DNA from: Rhodoflexus caldus
GTDB taxonomy: Bacteria; Bacteroidota; Bacteroidia; Cytophagales; Thermoflexibacteraceae
Reading direction: 5' to 3'
DNA: 39,167 nt
Assembly: GCF_021206925.1 (NCBI RefSeq)
Contig: NZ_JAJPRF010000024.1
Span: 1-39,167 of the forward strand
Shown here: one piece after another, positions 7,408 to 16,235 of the stretch
How the letters are laid out: the number at the start of each line of letters is the position of its first letter
How positions within the stretch are numbered: the stretch's first letter is position 1
Made by a program: the position numbers and the translations under genes
Notes under the pieces: model-generated
What the model was told of the DNA's origin: nothing
Seen by the model: the letters and a program-made list of their open reading frames with translations, nothing else
Database searches by the model: none

Positions 7408-8172
7408 ATGGAGTTACACGAGCGATTGGAGGCCGGCATTATTCAAAGCCGTAACGGAAATCATTTAGCAGCTATTGAGCTTTTTGAAGCCATCTTGCAG
7501 CAAAAAAGTGATTACGTTCCGGCACTGTATCACATTGGCTACAATCACTTCCTGATGCAGCGTTTCGAGCTTGCCATGCACTACTACGAGCGTGCGCTGA
7601 CCATAGAACCCGATAACGCACACATTATCAGTGAAAAAGCTGTCTTACTGTTCCATCAGGACGACAAAGAGGCATCGCTTGCCGCAATGAACCGTGCACA
7701 GGAGTTAGAACCCGAAAACCCTTACCGATATGCCAGTCGTGCGTTCATTAAAGATGCCATGGGCGATATCAAAGGTGCAATAGCCGATTATCAGCGAGCA
7801 CTTGAATTAGACCCTGACGACGCGGTTTGTCTCAACAATTTGGGTTTGCTGGAAGAAAAGCTCGGCTATAAGGAAGCAGCCCAAAAGAAGTTTATCCGCG
7901 CCGATGAACTTGCCAAGAAATTAGGTTATTCTTTTAAAAACACTCCGCCTAAACCTGCCGAAAGCGCCGACAAGTTTTCCAATCAGCAGGCAGACGCTAC
8001 CCAACCCGGGCGTTCGTCTCAACCCGAAAAGCCACAGCCGATAACGCCTGCCGAAACAAGCAAACGACAGCCCTCTGTTGGCCAAATGATGTGGCGCATT
8101 ATTACAGACAGTAGCCTCCGCAGCGAGTTCTGGGAGTTTATTAAGCAAAAATTGGGTTTGACAAAAAAATAA
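7408..8172 (+). CDS. TPR protein, cytoplasmic
   Basis: The 254-residue protein has about four tetratricopeptide repeats (roughly 1-34, 37-70, 71-104, 105-138 with typical ALYHIGY, YYERALTIEPDN and YQRALELDPDD blocks). A Pro/Gln/Ser-rich linker (about 170-215) and a short amphipathic C-terminal helix region with FWEFIKQKLGL follow. There is no signal peptide or membrane segment. TPRs are protein-interaction scaffolds; the partner is not evident. The next gene, also TPR-like, is in the same direction after 143 bp, so related roles are possible. Confidence 0.8.
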   Translation: MELHERLEAGIIQSRNGNHLAAIELFEAILQQKSDYVPALYHIGYNHFLMQRFELAMHYYERALTIEPDNAHIISEKAVLLFHQDDKEASLAAMNRAQELEPENPYRYASRAFIKDAMGDIKGAIADYQRALELDPDDAVCLNNLGLLEEKLGYKEAAQKKFIRADELAKKLGYSFKNTPPKPAESADKFSNQQADATQPGRSSQPEKPQPITPAETSKRQPSVGQMMWRIITDSSLRSEFWEFIKQKLGLTKK

Positions 8173-8216
8173 CAATAATTAGCCCTAAAAAAACACAATT
8201 TTTTCATTCCTTTTAT

Positions 8217-8224
8217 TACATTTG
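8217..8224 (+). promoter_or_regulatory. Candidate -7 element
   Basis: TACATTTG fits TAnnTTTG, 91 bases before the ATG at 8316. The -33 region is only T-rich, so this is a weak call. Confidence 0.3.
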
Positions 8225-8315
8225 ATAAAAGCAAATCCCTGCGCATGAATGGTATCAAAGCAACTGCTCCGGCTTAGTTCGGACTATTTTTTTGTCTTTT
8301 ATCAGCAGTTCTTCT

Positions 8316-9272
8316 ATGGAAACCATTTATGTAAAGTCTCATAAGCTTGGCGAAAAGTTGCGCCGGTTTCTTATTGAAAAAAAGTTAAGCCATCGCTTTA
8401 CGGTAAGTACCCAACCTGTTCATGCGAGCAACGCAACCATTGTTTATGATGAATTTGGGTTATCGCTGTCGCCTGATTGGTCTTCCGGAAGTATTCCGTT
8501 GATTTATGCCGCCGTTCAGCCTTCGGCAGGCAGTCTACTGGGCTTGCTTTCCCTCAAAAAGCATGATTATCAGGCTGCTTACAACTATCATAACGAAAAT
8601 CACGACTTTCAGCGGGATATAACCCTTGCCTACCATATTTCGCAAGGTATGCTGATTAACAGTGAGATATTGGACGGCATGGAAGATGATGCCGAAACCA
8701 TCACCGAACATGCTTGGCGCTACTATCACAATTTAGGTATTGCCTACTTCTACGGGCATCCGATGCGGCACATCAGCTATGAGCGGCAGAAAAATTACTT
8801 TGAAAAAGCCCTGCAACTTGCCCCTGATAAGATATGGCAGGCCTACACCACTTTGCACTACGCTCAGTTGCTGCTGCAACATCAGGAAACAGATGCAGCC
8901 TTGCAAATTTTACAGGCGACCCTTAGCAAGCAACTTGGCGAGGCAGCAGATAAAGCCGTTAAAATGCTGCTTATGAATGTGTTGATTTCAAAAATTGACC
9001 GAAAACCCGAGTTTCGTGATATTTTCACTGCCGAGGAACTGCTCCACGAGCTGTTGGCCTATTACGAAGAACATCACGAATACATCCAACAGGCCTTGCT
9101 GCTGATGGATGCTTCGCATTTGGCTGATATTCAAGGGTATAGAACCGAGGCTTATGGATATCTGAATCAGGCCATCAGTTTGTTGCAGCGCGAGCAGCTC
9201 CCTCAACTTGCGGCGCAGGCAATCATTCAAAAAAATCGGATGATGAATAATTGGGTTGGGCTTGTTTCCTGA
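8316..9272 (+). CDS. TPR-like protein of unknown function
   Basis: Predicted cytoplasmic protein of 318 residues. ATG 8316 was chosen over an upstream TTG (8292), which would only add a Ser-rich leader. The C-terminal two thirds are helical, with TPR-like repeats (NYFEKALQLAPDK at about 170; AQLLLQHQETDAALQIL at about 190; GYLNQAISLLQREQL near the end). The N-terminal 80 residues look like a separate alpha/beta domain of unknown type. No catalytic motif was recognised. Its neighbours are another TPR protein and the NMT1-like protein. Confidence 0.7.
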   Translation: METIYVKSHKLGEKLRRFLIEKKLSHRFTVSTQPVHASNATIVYDEFGLSLSPDWSSGSIPLIYAAVQPSAGSLLGLLSLKKHDYQAAYNYHNENHDFQRDITLAYHISQGMLINSEILDGMEDDAETITEHAWRYYHNLGIAYFYGHPMRHISYERQKNYFEKALQLAPDKIWQAYTTLHYAQLLLQHQETDAALQILQATLSKQLGEAADKAVKMLLMNVLISKIDRKPEFRDIFTAEELLHELLAYYEEHHEYIQQALLLMDASHLADIQGYRTEAYGYLNQAISLLQREQLPQLAAQAIIQKNRMMNNWVGLVS

Positions 9273-9273
9273 A

Positions 9274-9304
9274 TTGCGAGCTTCAATAAAGTTTTCGTAC
9301 TTTG
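9274..9304 (+). promoter_or_regulatory. Candidate promoter of the NMT1-like gene
   Basis: TTG at 9274-9276, a 21-bp spacer and TACTTTG at 9298-9304, one base shorter than the usual TAnnTTTG. The ATG at 9327 follows after 22 bases. Confidence 0.35.
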
Positions 9305-9326
9305 TTGATGTTTGTACAGAAAACGT

Positions 9327-10220
9327 ATGACCACAATCAAACTTGCTTTGGACTGGTTTACCAACAGTCTGCACACAGGCATTGTAGTTGCACAGGCAAA
9401 AAATTGGTTTGCCGAGGCATCCATCGAGCTTTTACTGGTAAGCCCTGAATCAGATAATTATGCTACCGATACGCTGCAAAAACTCATCAACGGGAGTGTG
9501 GATATTGCGATTTGTCCGCCTGAGTTGCTGATAGAAGCCTACCAGAAAAATAACCGCGACTATGTGGCGGTGGCGGCGTTACTTCAATCGCAAGCTACCG
9601 GTTTTGCTGTTCGGGCTGCATCGGCCGGGGAAACATCCCGCTATGCCGCTCTCCAATTGCCGTATGAGGCGTTGATTGTTCAACACATGGCCAAATACGC
9701 CAGAATATCTGCTCCGCAAACGATTGTTGTTAATAAATTGGACACATGGGAGGCTTTTAAGAACAAAGAAGCCGAGCTTTGTTGGGGCTTTTACCCTTGG
9801 GAAGGCGCCGAGATGGAAACGAATGGTATTGCGGGGCGATGGATACCGTTGCATGAGGCCGATATTCCTTATCCTAACTGTCCGCTGCTGGTATGTAAGA
9901 AAAGTTGGGCGCAACAAAACAGCCGCTTGCTGAAAACATTGCTGCATGTAATTAGCGCCGGTTTTTATTTTGCGCACGACCACATCCGTGAAGCCATTGA
10001 CATATTAGCAAAGCACATACCGACCAACGCACATTTCCATGAAAAAATGCTTTTTAAGGCGGTTGTTGCTACTAATCAGTTCAGTTTAGACATGTTTGAA
10101 CGCTGGGGCACTATACAGATTCCGCTTTTTCGGCAATATCTTAACTGGCTGGGCGAAAATGGTGCGCTGCATTTTCAAATCAATGCAGAAGAAATGCTGA
10201 CCAATGAGTTTTTGGAATAA
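9327..10220 (+). CDS. NMT1/THI5-like substrate-binding protein without signal peptide
   Basis: The 297-residue protein begins TIKLALDWFTNSLHTGIVVAQ, the N-terminal motif of the NMT1/THI5 (SsuA/ThiY-like) periplasmic-binding fold, and continues with the GSVDIAICPPE strand-loop of that family. Members either capture pyrimidine or thiamine precursors for ABC transporters or, as in yeast Thi5, make the thiamine pyrimidine. Here no signal peptide or lipobox precedes the domain, so it should stay in the cytoplasm. I do not see the Thi5 active-site His/Lys arrangement or its Cys cluster. No ABC permease or ATPase is adjacent. The start at 9327 was preferred to a TTG at 9312. Ligand unknown. Confidence 0.7.
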   Translation: MTTIKLALDWFTNSLHTGIVVAQAKNWFAEASIELLLVSPESDNYATDTLQKLINGSVDIAICPPELLIEAYQKNNRDYVAVAALLQSQATGFAVRAASAGETSRYAALQLPYEALIVQHMAKYARISAPQTIVVNKLDTWEAFKNKEAELCWGFYPWEGAEMETNGIAGRWIPLHEADIPYPNCPLLVCKKSWAQQNSRLLKTLLHVISAGFYFAHDHIREAIDILAKHIPTNAHFHEKMLFKAVVATNQFSLDMFERWGTIQIPLFRQYLNWLGENGALHFQINAEEMLTNEFLE

Positions 10221-10294
10221 ATATCCGTTATTTGCCATGTGAAGCCGATGATACATTGCATCAATACATAGATTTTGTGGCAGATGCACGATTG

Positions 10295-10328
10295 AAATCC
10301 GAAATCCCGAATCCGAATTCCGAAATCC
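10295..10328. repeat. Dispersed AATCCGAA-type short repeat, copy 1
   Basis: An array of degenerate 7-9 base units (aatccga, aatcccga, aattccga) lies just before the fructosamine-kinase ATG. A similar array is at 22672-22714 and shares ATCCGAATTCC exactly. Both lie between genes. Confidence 0.55.
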
Positions 10329-10339
10329 TACGCCGAGCT

Positions 10340-11224
10340 ATGTTTTCAGCCGATGCACAAAACCAGTTTTTTGAATCCGTACTTTTTGAAGCAACGGGTT
10401 GGGAGCATCAAATAGAAGATATGCAGTTTTTGCATGGCGGCTGTATCAACAATGCCGTGCGGCTGCAAACCAATCGGGATAAGTATTTTTTGAAGTTTAA
10501 TGAGTCGGCGGCAGCCTATGAAATGTTTGATGCCGAAGCAAGGGGGCTGCAACTTTTGGCAGCCACCGAGTCGCTCACTACGCCGCGAGTCATCCATGCG
10601 GGCAAGCAGCAGGGGCGTTCCTATTTGTTGTTGGAGTTTTTCGAGCCAACCATCCCGCAACGCAACTACTGGGAGCAATTAGGACATGGGCTTGCTAAAC
10701 TGCATCGCCATCGGCAGCAGCAATTCGGGCTTGGTTTCAACAACTATATCGGCAGCTTGCCGCAAAGCAATGAGTGGATGAGCGATGGCATTGAATTTTT
10801 TATAGAAAAGCGGCTGCGTGTTCAGGCAGGGCTGGCCTACTACAATAATTTGATAGACAGTTCGTTATTAAGGCAATTAGATAGGTTTTACCAAAAGCTA
10901 CCCGATTTGATACCTAATACTTCGGCATCATTGCTGCACGGCGACTTGTGGGGCGGAAATATTATCACAGGACACAGAGGAGAACCCTGTTTGATAGACC
11001 CTGCCGTATATTTCGGTTTCCGTGAGGCAGAAATCGCTTACACACAACTTTTTGGCGGGTTCGAGCAACATTTTTATGATGCCTACCGCGAGGTGATGCC
11101 CTTAGACGGCAACTTTCGCGAGCGTGTACCCATTTACAATCTGTATCCCCTGTTGGTTCATCTTAATCTGTTTGGCGAGAGCTATCTGAGCAGCATCGAG
11201 CAAACGCTCCGACGTTTTTTGTAA
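10340..11224 (+). CDS. Fructosamine kinase family protein
   Basis: The 294-residue protein belongs to the fructosamine-3-kinase/ketosamine-kinase family of aminoglycoside-phosphotransferase-like kinases. These phosphorylate sugar adducts on lysines so that they fall off, repairing glycated proteins. Family marks are the P-loop-like FLHGGCINNAVRL, the LLEFF hinge, catalytic HGDLWGGN and the metal-binding LIDPAVYFGFREAEIA. The start was set at ATG 10340 since upstream in-frame codons run through the short repeat. It follows the NMT1-like gene by 119 bp and precedes the GAF gene by 31 bp. Exact substrate not determined. Confidence 0.9.
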   Translation: MFSADAQNQFFESVLFEATGWEHQIEDMQFLHGGCINNAVRLQTNRDKYFLKFNESAAAYEMFDAEARGLQLLAATESLTTPRVIHAGKQQGRSYLLLEFFEPTIPQRNYWEQLGHGLAKLHRHRQQQFGLGFNNYIGSLPQSNEWMSDGIEFFIEKRLRVQAGLAYYNNLIDSSLLRQLDRFYQKLPDLIPNTSASLLHGDLWGGNIITGHRGEPCLIDPAVYFGFREAEIAYTQLFGGFEQHFYDAYREVMPLDGNFRERVPIYNLYPLLVHLNLFGESYLSSIEQTLRRFL

Positions 11225-11255
11225 TAATCTACTCAAACAATAAATTTCATTTTTT

Positions 11256-12011
11256 ATGGGACAACAGTTACAAGGCTTCTACCGCGAAGCTACCGAATTG
11301 GGCGGTATTCCTGCACGCACCAAACTTTCCATCATGACCAAAATCTCATCCATTGAGGCGAGTGTTTTGGAAGATAAGCCCGAGGTAGTGGCCTCTTTTG
11401 CAAAAGCGATGGAGCATATCCGCAAAGAGTTTGGCAAAGCGCCGGAAAGTAGCCTAAACAACCCGCTGCCGCAAAGTTCGTCAAGTACGGTACAAGCAGA
11501 CAATAGAAAAAATCTGAACTTACTTAGCGATTTTTTTGCTCAGCGCGAATTGTACCTTCGCAATGCAGATTTGCTGTTTTATCGTGTAACCGAGCTGTTA
11601 TCGCAAATGATTCATGTTGAGCGTGCAAGCGTATGGCTGTATAATGCAGACCATTCAGCTATTGTTTGCCGCGATTTATTCACCAAATCCGATGCGCAGC
11701 ATACGGCCGGGGCAATGCTGGAAGCTAAAATGTTTCCGCGTTATTTTGCCACTATCCGCACAGAGCGTACGCTGGCAGCCAATAACGCACACATACACCC
11801 GGGAACAAGTGAATTTAGTGAGCCCTATTTGAAGCCTTTGGGCATAAATTCTATGCTGGATGTCCCTATTTGGGTTAAAGGTGAAATGGTAGGAGTGCTG
11901 TGCCATGAGCACGTTGGTATGCCCCGTAATTGGACAGCCGAAGAGGAACAATTAGCCTATCTGATGGCCAATGTTTTGGCTACCTTTATGGAGTTCAATC
12001 AAATGTCATGA
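11256..12011 (+). CDS. GAF-domain protein
   Basis: The 251-residue soluble protein has an N-terminal helical region (1-65), a Ser/Gln-rich linker, a helix (about 85-105) and one GAF domain (about 105-248) with the blocks ERASVWLYN, GINSMLDVPIWVKGEMVGVLCHE and EEEQLAYLMANVLA. GAF domains bind small molecules or cyclic nucleotides. No output domain is present, so it may act by protein contact. Its stop overlaps the start of the flavin oxidoreductase gene by 4 bp (ATGA), so the two are translationally coupled and may share a redox-related role. Confidence 0.85.
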   Translation: MGQQLQGFYREATELGGIPARTKLSIMTKISSIEASVLEDKPEVVASFAKAMEHIRKEFGKAPESSLNNPLPQSSSSTVQADNRKNLNLLSDFFAQRELYLRNADLLFYRVTELLSQMIHVERASVWLYNADHSAIVCRDLFTKSDAQHTAGAMLEAKMFPRYFATIRTERTLAANNAHIHPGTSEFSEPYLKPLGINSMLDVPIWVKGEMVGVLCHEHVGMPRNWTAEEEQLAYLMANVLATFMEFNQMS

Positions 12012-12967
12012 GTTTTAGCAACAGAATTACGGAACTGCTGAATATCCGATACCCCATTATTCAGGCAGGTATGGTATGGTGCAGCGGTTGGCGGTTGGCG
12101 GCTGCCGTATCCGGTGCCGGAGGTTTAGGCATCATTGGTGCCGGTTCTATGTATCCTGACGTGCTGCGCGAGCACATCCGCAAGTGCCGTGCGGCCTTGC
12201 CGCCCCAAACGACTTTCGCCGTTAATGTCCCTATGCTCTACCCCGATATTGATAAGCACATGGCTATCATTATGGAGGAGCAAGTACCTGTTGTGTTCAC
12301 CTCGGCGGGCAACCCTGCCACTTGGACGGGCACGTTGAAAGCTACCGGCATTCGCGTGGTACACGTGGTTAGCAGTGTCAAATTTGCCCAAAAGGCCGAA
12401 CAGGCAGGGGTAGATGCAGTAGTGGCAGAAGGCTTTGAGGCCGGCGGGCACAATGGCCGCGAGGAAACCACTACTTTCTGCCTGATTCCGATGGTGCGGC
12501 AGGCCATACAAATTCCGCTGATTGCTGCCGGCGGCATTGCCAACGGGGCGGGTATGTTGGCCGCCTTTGCGCTGGGGGCAGAGGGCGTGCAAATAGGCAC
12601 TCGTTTTGCCGTTTCGGAGGAATCATCTGCCCATTCTGCATTTAAAGCAAAAGTTATCGGAATAAAGGAAGGCGAAACAGAGTTGGTTCTCAAACAGTTA
12701 GCTCCTGTGCGATTGATTAAAAATGAATTTTACCAACAAGTTAAACAGGCGGAACTGCGAGGTGCTACGGCCGAAGAACTGCGCACGCTGTTGGGCAGGG
12801 GGCGCGCCAAAAAAGGCATATTTGAAGGCGATATGACCGAAGGAGAATTGGAAATCGGGCAAATTGCCGCACTGATAGACAGCATTAAGCCTGCCGCACA
12901 GATAGTAGATGAAATTTGGCAGGAGTTCAGGCAGGAACTTAACCGATTGCGACAACTGCCTGCTTAA
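12008..12967 (+). CDS. FMN-dependent oxidoreductase, nitronate monooxygenase/FabK family
   Basis: The 319-residue TIM-barrel flavoprotein starts NRITELLNIRYPIIQAGM, the family N-terminus, followed by AAAVSGAGGLGIIGAG. It then has EGFEAGGHNGREE in the FMN phosphate/active-site region, AAGGIANGAGMLAAFALGAEGVQIGTRF and a helical C-terminus. The family includes nitronate monooxygenases and the enoyl-ACP reductase FabK; sequence alone does not decide which. The start ATG (12008) overlaps the GAF stop. An 18-bp bidirectional terminator lies at the stop. Confidence 0.9.
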   Translation: MSFSNRITELLNIRYPIIQAGMVWCSGWRLAAAVSGAGGLGIIGAGSMYPDVLREHIRKCRAALPPQTTFAVNVPMLYPDIDKHMAIIMEEQVPVVFTSAGNPATWTGTLKATGIRVVHVVSSVKFAQKAEQAGVDAVVAEGFEAGGHNGREETTTFCLIPMVRQAIQIPLIAAGGIANGAGMLAAFALGAEGVQIGTRFAVSEESSAHSAFKAKVIGIKEGETELVLKQLAPVRLIKNEFYQQVKQAELRGATAEELRTLLGRGRAKKGIFEGDMTEGELEIGQIAALIDSIKPAAQIVDEIWQEFRQELNRLRQLPA

Positions 12968-13009
12968 ACTAAAAAAGTCATTCCGTTTCTGGGAATGACT
13001 TTTTTAGTT
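12967..13009. terminator. Bidirectional terminator between convergent genes
   Basis: Arms 12967-12984 and 12992-13009 pair perfectly over 18 bp (loop GTTTCTG). A-rich and T-rich flanks let it act on both strands, for the FMN oxidoreductase (+) and nqrF (-). Confidence 0.92.
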
Positions 13010-13022
13010 AGTTATACGGCTA

Positions 13023-14324
13023 TTATCCGCCGAAGTCGTCAAATGCTACGTTTTCAGGTGGAATACCGAAATCATCGCACATTTTGAGCACGGCAGCGTT
13101 CATCATAGGCGGGCCGCAGAAATAGAATTCAATTTCTTCGGGCTCGGGGTGCTTAGAAAGATAGTTGTCAATAAACACCTGATGAATGAACCCTACAAAG
13201 CCGTCGCCTTCACCGTCAATACCGTTTTTCACTTGCCAGTTGTCTTCGGGCAGCGGTTCGGAAAGGGCAATGTAGTATTTGAAGTTAGGGAATTCTTGCT
13301 CAATCTTACGGAAGTGCTCGGTGTAGAACAGTTCGCGTTTAGAACGACCACCATACCAGAACGATACTTTACGGTCGGTTTTCATGGTGTGGAACAGGTG
13401 GAAGATATGCGAACGCAGAGGAGCCATACCTGCACCGCCGCCAATGTAAACCATTTCACGTTTGGTCGGCTTAATGAAGAACTCACCGTAAGGGCCTGAA
13501 ATAGTTACCTTATCTCCCGGTTTGCGGGTAAATACGTAAGAAGAACATACGCCCGGATTAACATCCATCCATTTGTTGTTTGCACGATCCCATGGCGGAG
13601 TTGCAATACGGATGTTCAACATGATGATGTTACCTTCGGCCGGGTGGTTAGCCATAGAGTAGGCACGGAACACAGGCTCGGGGTTTTTCATTTTCAAATC
13701 CCACAGCTTGAACTTATCCCACTCAGGGCGGAACTTATCAGGGCCGGCGGGGTCATCAGGATGCGGGCGAATATCAATATCTTTAAAATCAACCTCAATG
13801 GCAGGCACGTCCACTTGGATATAACCACCGGATTGGAAGTTGAGGGTTTCGCCTTCGGGGAGTTTCACTACAAACTCTTTGATGAAAGAGGCTACGTTGT
13901 AATTGGAAACTACTTCACATTCCCATTTTTTGATGCCGAAGATTTCTTCGTGCACATGGATGTGCATGTCTTGCTTTACCTTTACCTGGCAGGCTAAGCG
14001 AACTTTTTGTTTCTGTTCGGTGCGGCTCAGGTGGCCTACTTCGGTTGGCAACACATCGCCGCCGCCGTCTTCTACCACGCACTTACACATGGCGCAGGTG
14101 CCGCCGCCGCCACAGGCAGAAGGTAAAAAGATTTTTTGGTTAGACAGGGTTGCCAATAGGGAAGAACCTGCCGGAACAATGAGCGGATTGGCTTCATCGC
14201 CATTGATTACGATTTTTACATCACCGGATTGTACCAATTTTGCCTGTGCAAAAAGCAGCAACAATACCAGCAGGATGATAAGCACCGTAAACGCAACGAT
14301 AGATGCTATTACTACTGTTGTCAT
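13023..14324 (-). CDS. nqrF: Na+-translocating NADH:quinone reductase subunit F
   Basis: NqrF takes electrons from NADH into the Na+-pumping Nqr complex. The 433-residue protein has one N-terminal membrane helix (about 5-26) and a [2Fe-2S] ferredoxin domain with ligands Cys71, Cys77, Cys80 and Cys112. A ferredoxin-reductase module follows, with the FAD motif RAYSMANHP, the NADH motif [11 protein letters not shown] and a C-terminal CGPPMMN. Length is normal. In most genomes nqrABCDEF form one operon. Here nqrF stands alone, with psd about 120 bp upstream on the same strand and no other nqr gene. Confidence 0.95.
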   Translation of the reverse strand: MTTVVIASIVAFTVLIILLVLLLLFAQAKLVQSGDVKIVINGDEANPLIVPAGSSLLATLSNQKIFLPSACGGGGTCAMCKCVVEDGGGDVLPTEVGHLSRTEQKQKVRLACQVKVKQDMHIHVHEEIFGIKKWECEVVSNYNVASFIKEFVVKLPEGETLNFQSGGYIQVDVPAIEVDFKDIDIRPHPDDPAGPDKFRPEWDKFKLWDLKMKNPEPVFRAYSMANHPAEGNIIMLNIRIATPPWDRANNKWMDVNPGVCSSYVFTRKPGDKVTISGPYGEFFIKPTKREMVYIGGGAGMAPLRSHIFHLFHTMKTDRKVSFWYGGRSKRELFYTEHFRKIEQEFPNFKYYIALSEPLPEDNWQVKNGIDGEGDGFVGFIHQVFIDNYLSKHPEPEEIEFYFCGPPMMNAAVLKMCDDFGIPPENVAFDDFGG

Positions 14325-14352
14325 CGAAAGTGATTCGTTTAAGATTGGGTTA

Positions 14353-14360
14353 CAAATATA
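14353..14360 (-). promoter_or_regulatory. Candidate -7 element for nqrF
   Basis: On the minus strand TATATTTG (14360 to 14353) matches TAnnTTTG and lies 28 bases before the nqrF ATG. No proper -33 box at 19-21 bases is visible. It suggests nqrF is transcribed separately from psd. Confidence 0.4.
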
Positions 14361-14442
14361 AGCACTATCACAAATTTCTAAGTTCCTAACCGATTATTTA
14401 AGTGCATGGTTTTGCCAAATCGGAAATAATTCGGGGTTGGGT

Positions 14443-15102
14443 TCAGCCGATTTCGGCAATAACTGTTTTGCCTGCGGTGGTTTTTTGATTGAGTTCTACG
14501 GTAATTTTTGCATCCAAAGGCAAAAAAATATCCACACGCGAGCCAAATTTGATAAAGCCAAACTCTGAACCTTGCATTACGCGTTGGCCTTCCTCTACGT
14601 ACCAGCAAATGCGGCGGGCAAGTGCGCCGGCAATCTGACGGAAAAGAACTTCCGTGCCTTTATCGTTTTGTACAACTATGGTGGTGCGTTCGTTGTCGGT
14701 GCTTGCTTTGGGGTGCCACGCCACCAGATACAGCCCCGGATGGTAGCGGAAATATTTCACCACACCTGAAATCGGATTGCGGTTTACGTGTACATTAAAA
14801 GGCGACATGAAGATGGAAACCTGTTTGCGTTTGTCTTTAAAGTATTCATTTTCAACGGTTTCCTCAATTACAACTACTTTGCCGTCGGCAGGGGCAATTA
14901 CTTTGCCTGCTTGCACTTGTATTTCCACGTGCGGGTTGCGGAAAAATTGCAACACAATCAAAAAAAGTACAAGGCTGATAAGCAATACAATATTGTGTAG
15001 CAATTCTTGTGCGGGCAAGAAATAGTGTAATGCGACGTTCAGAACGGTCAGTACAACTAACGTCAGCAACAAAGTAGGGTATCCTTCGCGGTGGATAGTC
15101 AT
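14443..15102 (-). CDS. psd: Phosphatidylserine decarboxylase, short type
   Basis: Converts phosphatidylserine to phosphatidylethanolamine at the inner membrane. The 219-residue proenzyme has two N-terminal membrane segments (about 10-28 and 36-54), then APADGKV (70-76), MSPFNVHVNRNP (99-110), a His-rich core and the maturation site KFGSR at 185-189. Gly187-Ser188 there would be cleaved to make the pyruvoyl group from Ser188. This is the short PSD form common in Bacteroidota. It lies 18 bp after obg, forming an obg-psd pair. Confidence 0.95.
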   Translation of the reverse strand: MTIHREGYPTLLLTLVVLTVLNVALHYFLPAQELLHNIVLLISLVLFLIVLQFFRNPHVEIQVQAGKVIAPADGKVVVIEETVENEYFKDKRKQVSIFMSPFNVHVNRNPISGVVKYFRYHPGLYLVAWHPKASTDNERTTIVVQNDKGTEVLFRQIAGALARRICWYVEEGQRVMQGSEFGFIKFGSRVDIFLPLDAKITVELNQKTTAGKTVIAEIG

Positions 15103-15120
15103 AGGTTTAACAGGTTCGTT

Positions 15121-16137
15121 TTAAAATGCTTCTTTTGGTTTGTCTTCGTAGGTGATGGCGCGCCAGAGCAAATCTTTCAACTCTTGCAGCCCTTGCTGTG
15201 CCACTGAGGAAATAAAAACGGCAGGAATGCCCTCGGGCAGTTCTTTACTCATGGCCTCTTTCAGTTCTTCATCAATCATATCGGCTTTGGTAACGGCAAG
15301 CAGGCGTTTTTTGTCCAGTAGTTCGGGGTTATGCTTGCGCAGTTCGTTCAGCAGGATGTCGTATTCCTTGCGGATGTCTTTGCTGTCCACAGGTATCATA
15401 AAAAGCAATACCGAATTGCGCTCGATGTGCCGGAGGAATCGCAGCCCGAGGCCTTTACCTTCGGCGGCACCTTCTATAATGCCCGGAATATCTGCCACTA
15501 TGAAAGAGCGGTCGTCGCGATAGCGCACTACTCCCAAATTGGGCGTAATGGTGGTAAACGGATAGTCGGCTATTTCGGGTTTGGCGGCAGAGATGACAGA
15601 CAATAAGGTAGACTTGCCCGCATTGGGGAAACCTACCAGCCCGACATCGGCCAATACTTTGAGTTCCAGAATAATCCACGCTTCTTCAAAAGGCTCGCCC
15701 GGTTGCGCATAGCGCGGCGCCTGATTGGTGGGGGTGGCAAAGTGTTGATTGCCAAGCCCGCCGCGTCCGCCTTTGAGCAAGATAATCTCCTGACCATCTT
15801 CCATGATTTCCGCCATTTTCTCTCCAGTTTCGGCATGGCGCGCAACCGTGCCTATGGGGACTTCAATAATCAGGTCTTCGCCTTGTTTGCCGGTGCAGTT
15901 TTGTCCTGTGCCGGGTGCGCCGTTTTGGGCTTTGAGGTGTTTGGTGTATTTCAGGTGCAGCAGCGTCCAGAGTTGCGCATTGCCACGCAGGATGATATGC
16001 CCGCCGCGTCCGCCGTCTCCACCGTCGGGGCCTCCTTTGGGGGCATATTTCTCGCGGCGAAAGTGTATGGAACCGGGGCCTCCTGCGCCTGAGCGGCAGT
16101 AGATTTTGACGTAGTCTATGAAATTAGGTGATGACAT
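15121..16137 (-). CDS. obg: GTPase Obg (CgtA)
   Basis: Essential ribosome-assembly GTPase associated with the 50S subunit. The 338-residue protein has the Gly-rich Obg fold (1-158; [12 protein letters not shown] at about 35-46), then the G domain with G1 GFPNAGKST (169-177), switch I, DIPG (216-219) and TKAD near 290. The C-terminal OCT extension is absent, as usual in this phylum. The start at 16137 fits the family N-terminus ([12 protein letters not shown]). It is divergent from the deoxyhypusine-synthase-like gene and followed by psd. Confidence 0.97.
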   Translation of the reverse strand: MSSPNFIDYVKIYCRSGAGGPGSIHFRREKYAPKGGPDGGDGGRGGHIILRGNAQLWTLLHLKYTKHLKAQNGAPGTGQNCTGKQGEDLIIEVPIGTVARHAETGEKMAEIMEDGQEIILLKGGRGGLGNQHFATPTNQAPRYAQPGEPFEEAWIILELKVLADVGLVGFPNAGKSTLLSVISAAKPEIADYPFTTITPNLGVVRYRDDRSFIVADIPGIIEGAAEGKGLGLRFLRHIERNSVLLFMIPVDSKDIRKEYDILLNELRKHNPELLDKKRLLAVTKADMIDEELKEAMSKELPEGIPAVFISSVAQQGLQELKDLLWRAITYEDKPKEAF

Positions 16138-16235
16138 TCTCTCTTAAATGGGGCGCAAGTTACTCATTTATGCCTAATTTCGCGGCAGAAAATCATTACC
16201 TACTGAAAATCAACAACTATTCACCATATTTAATC

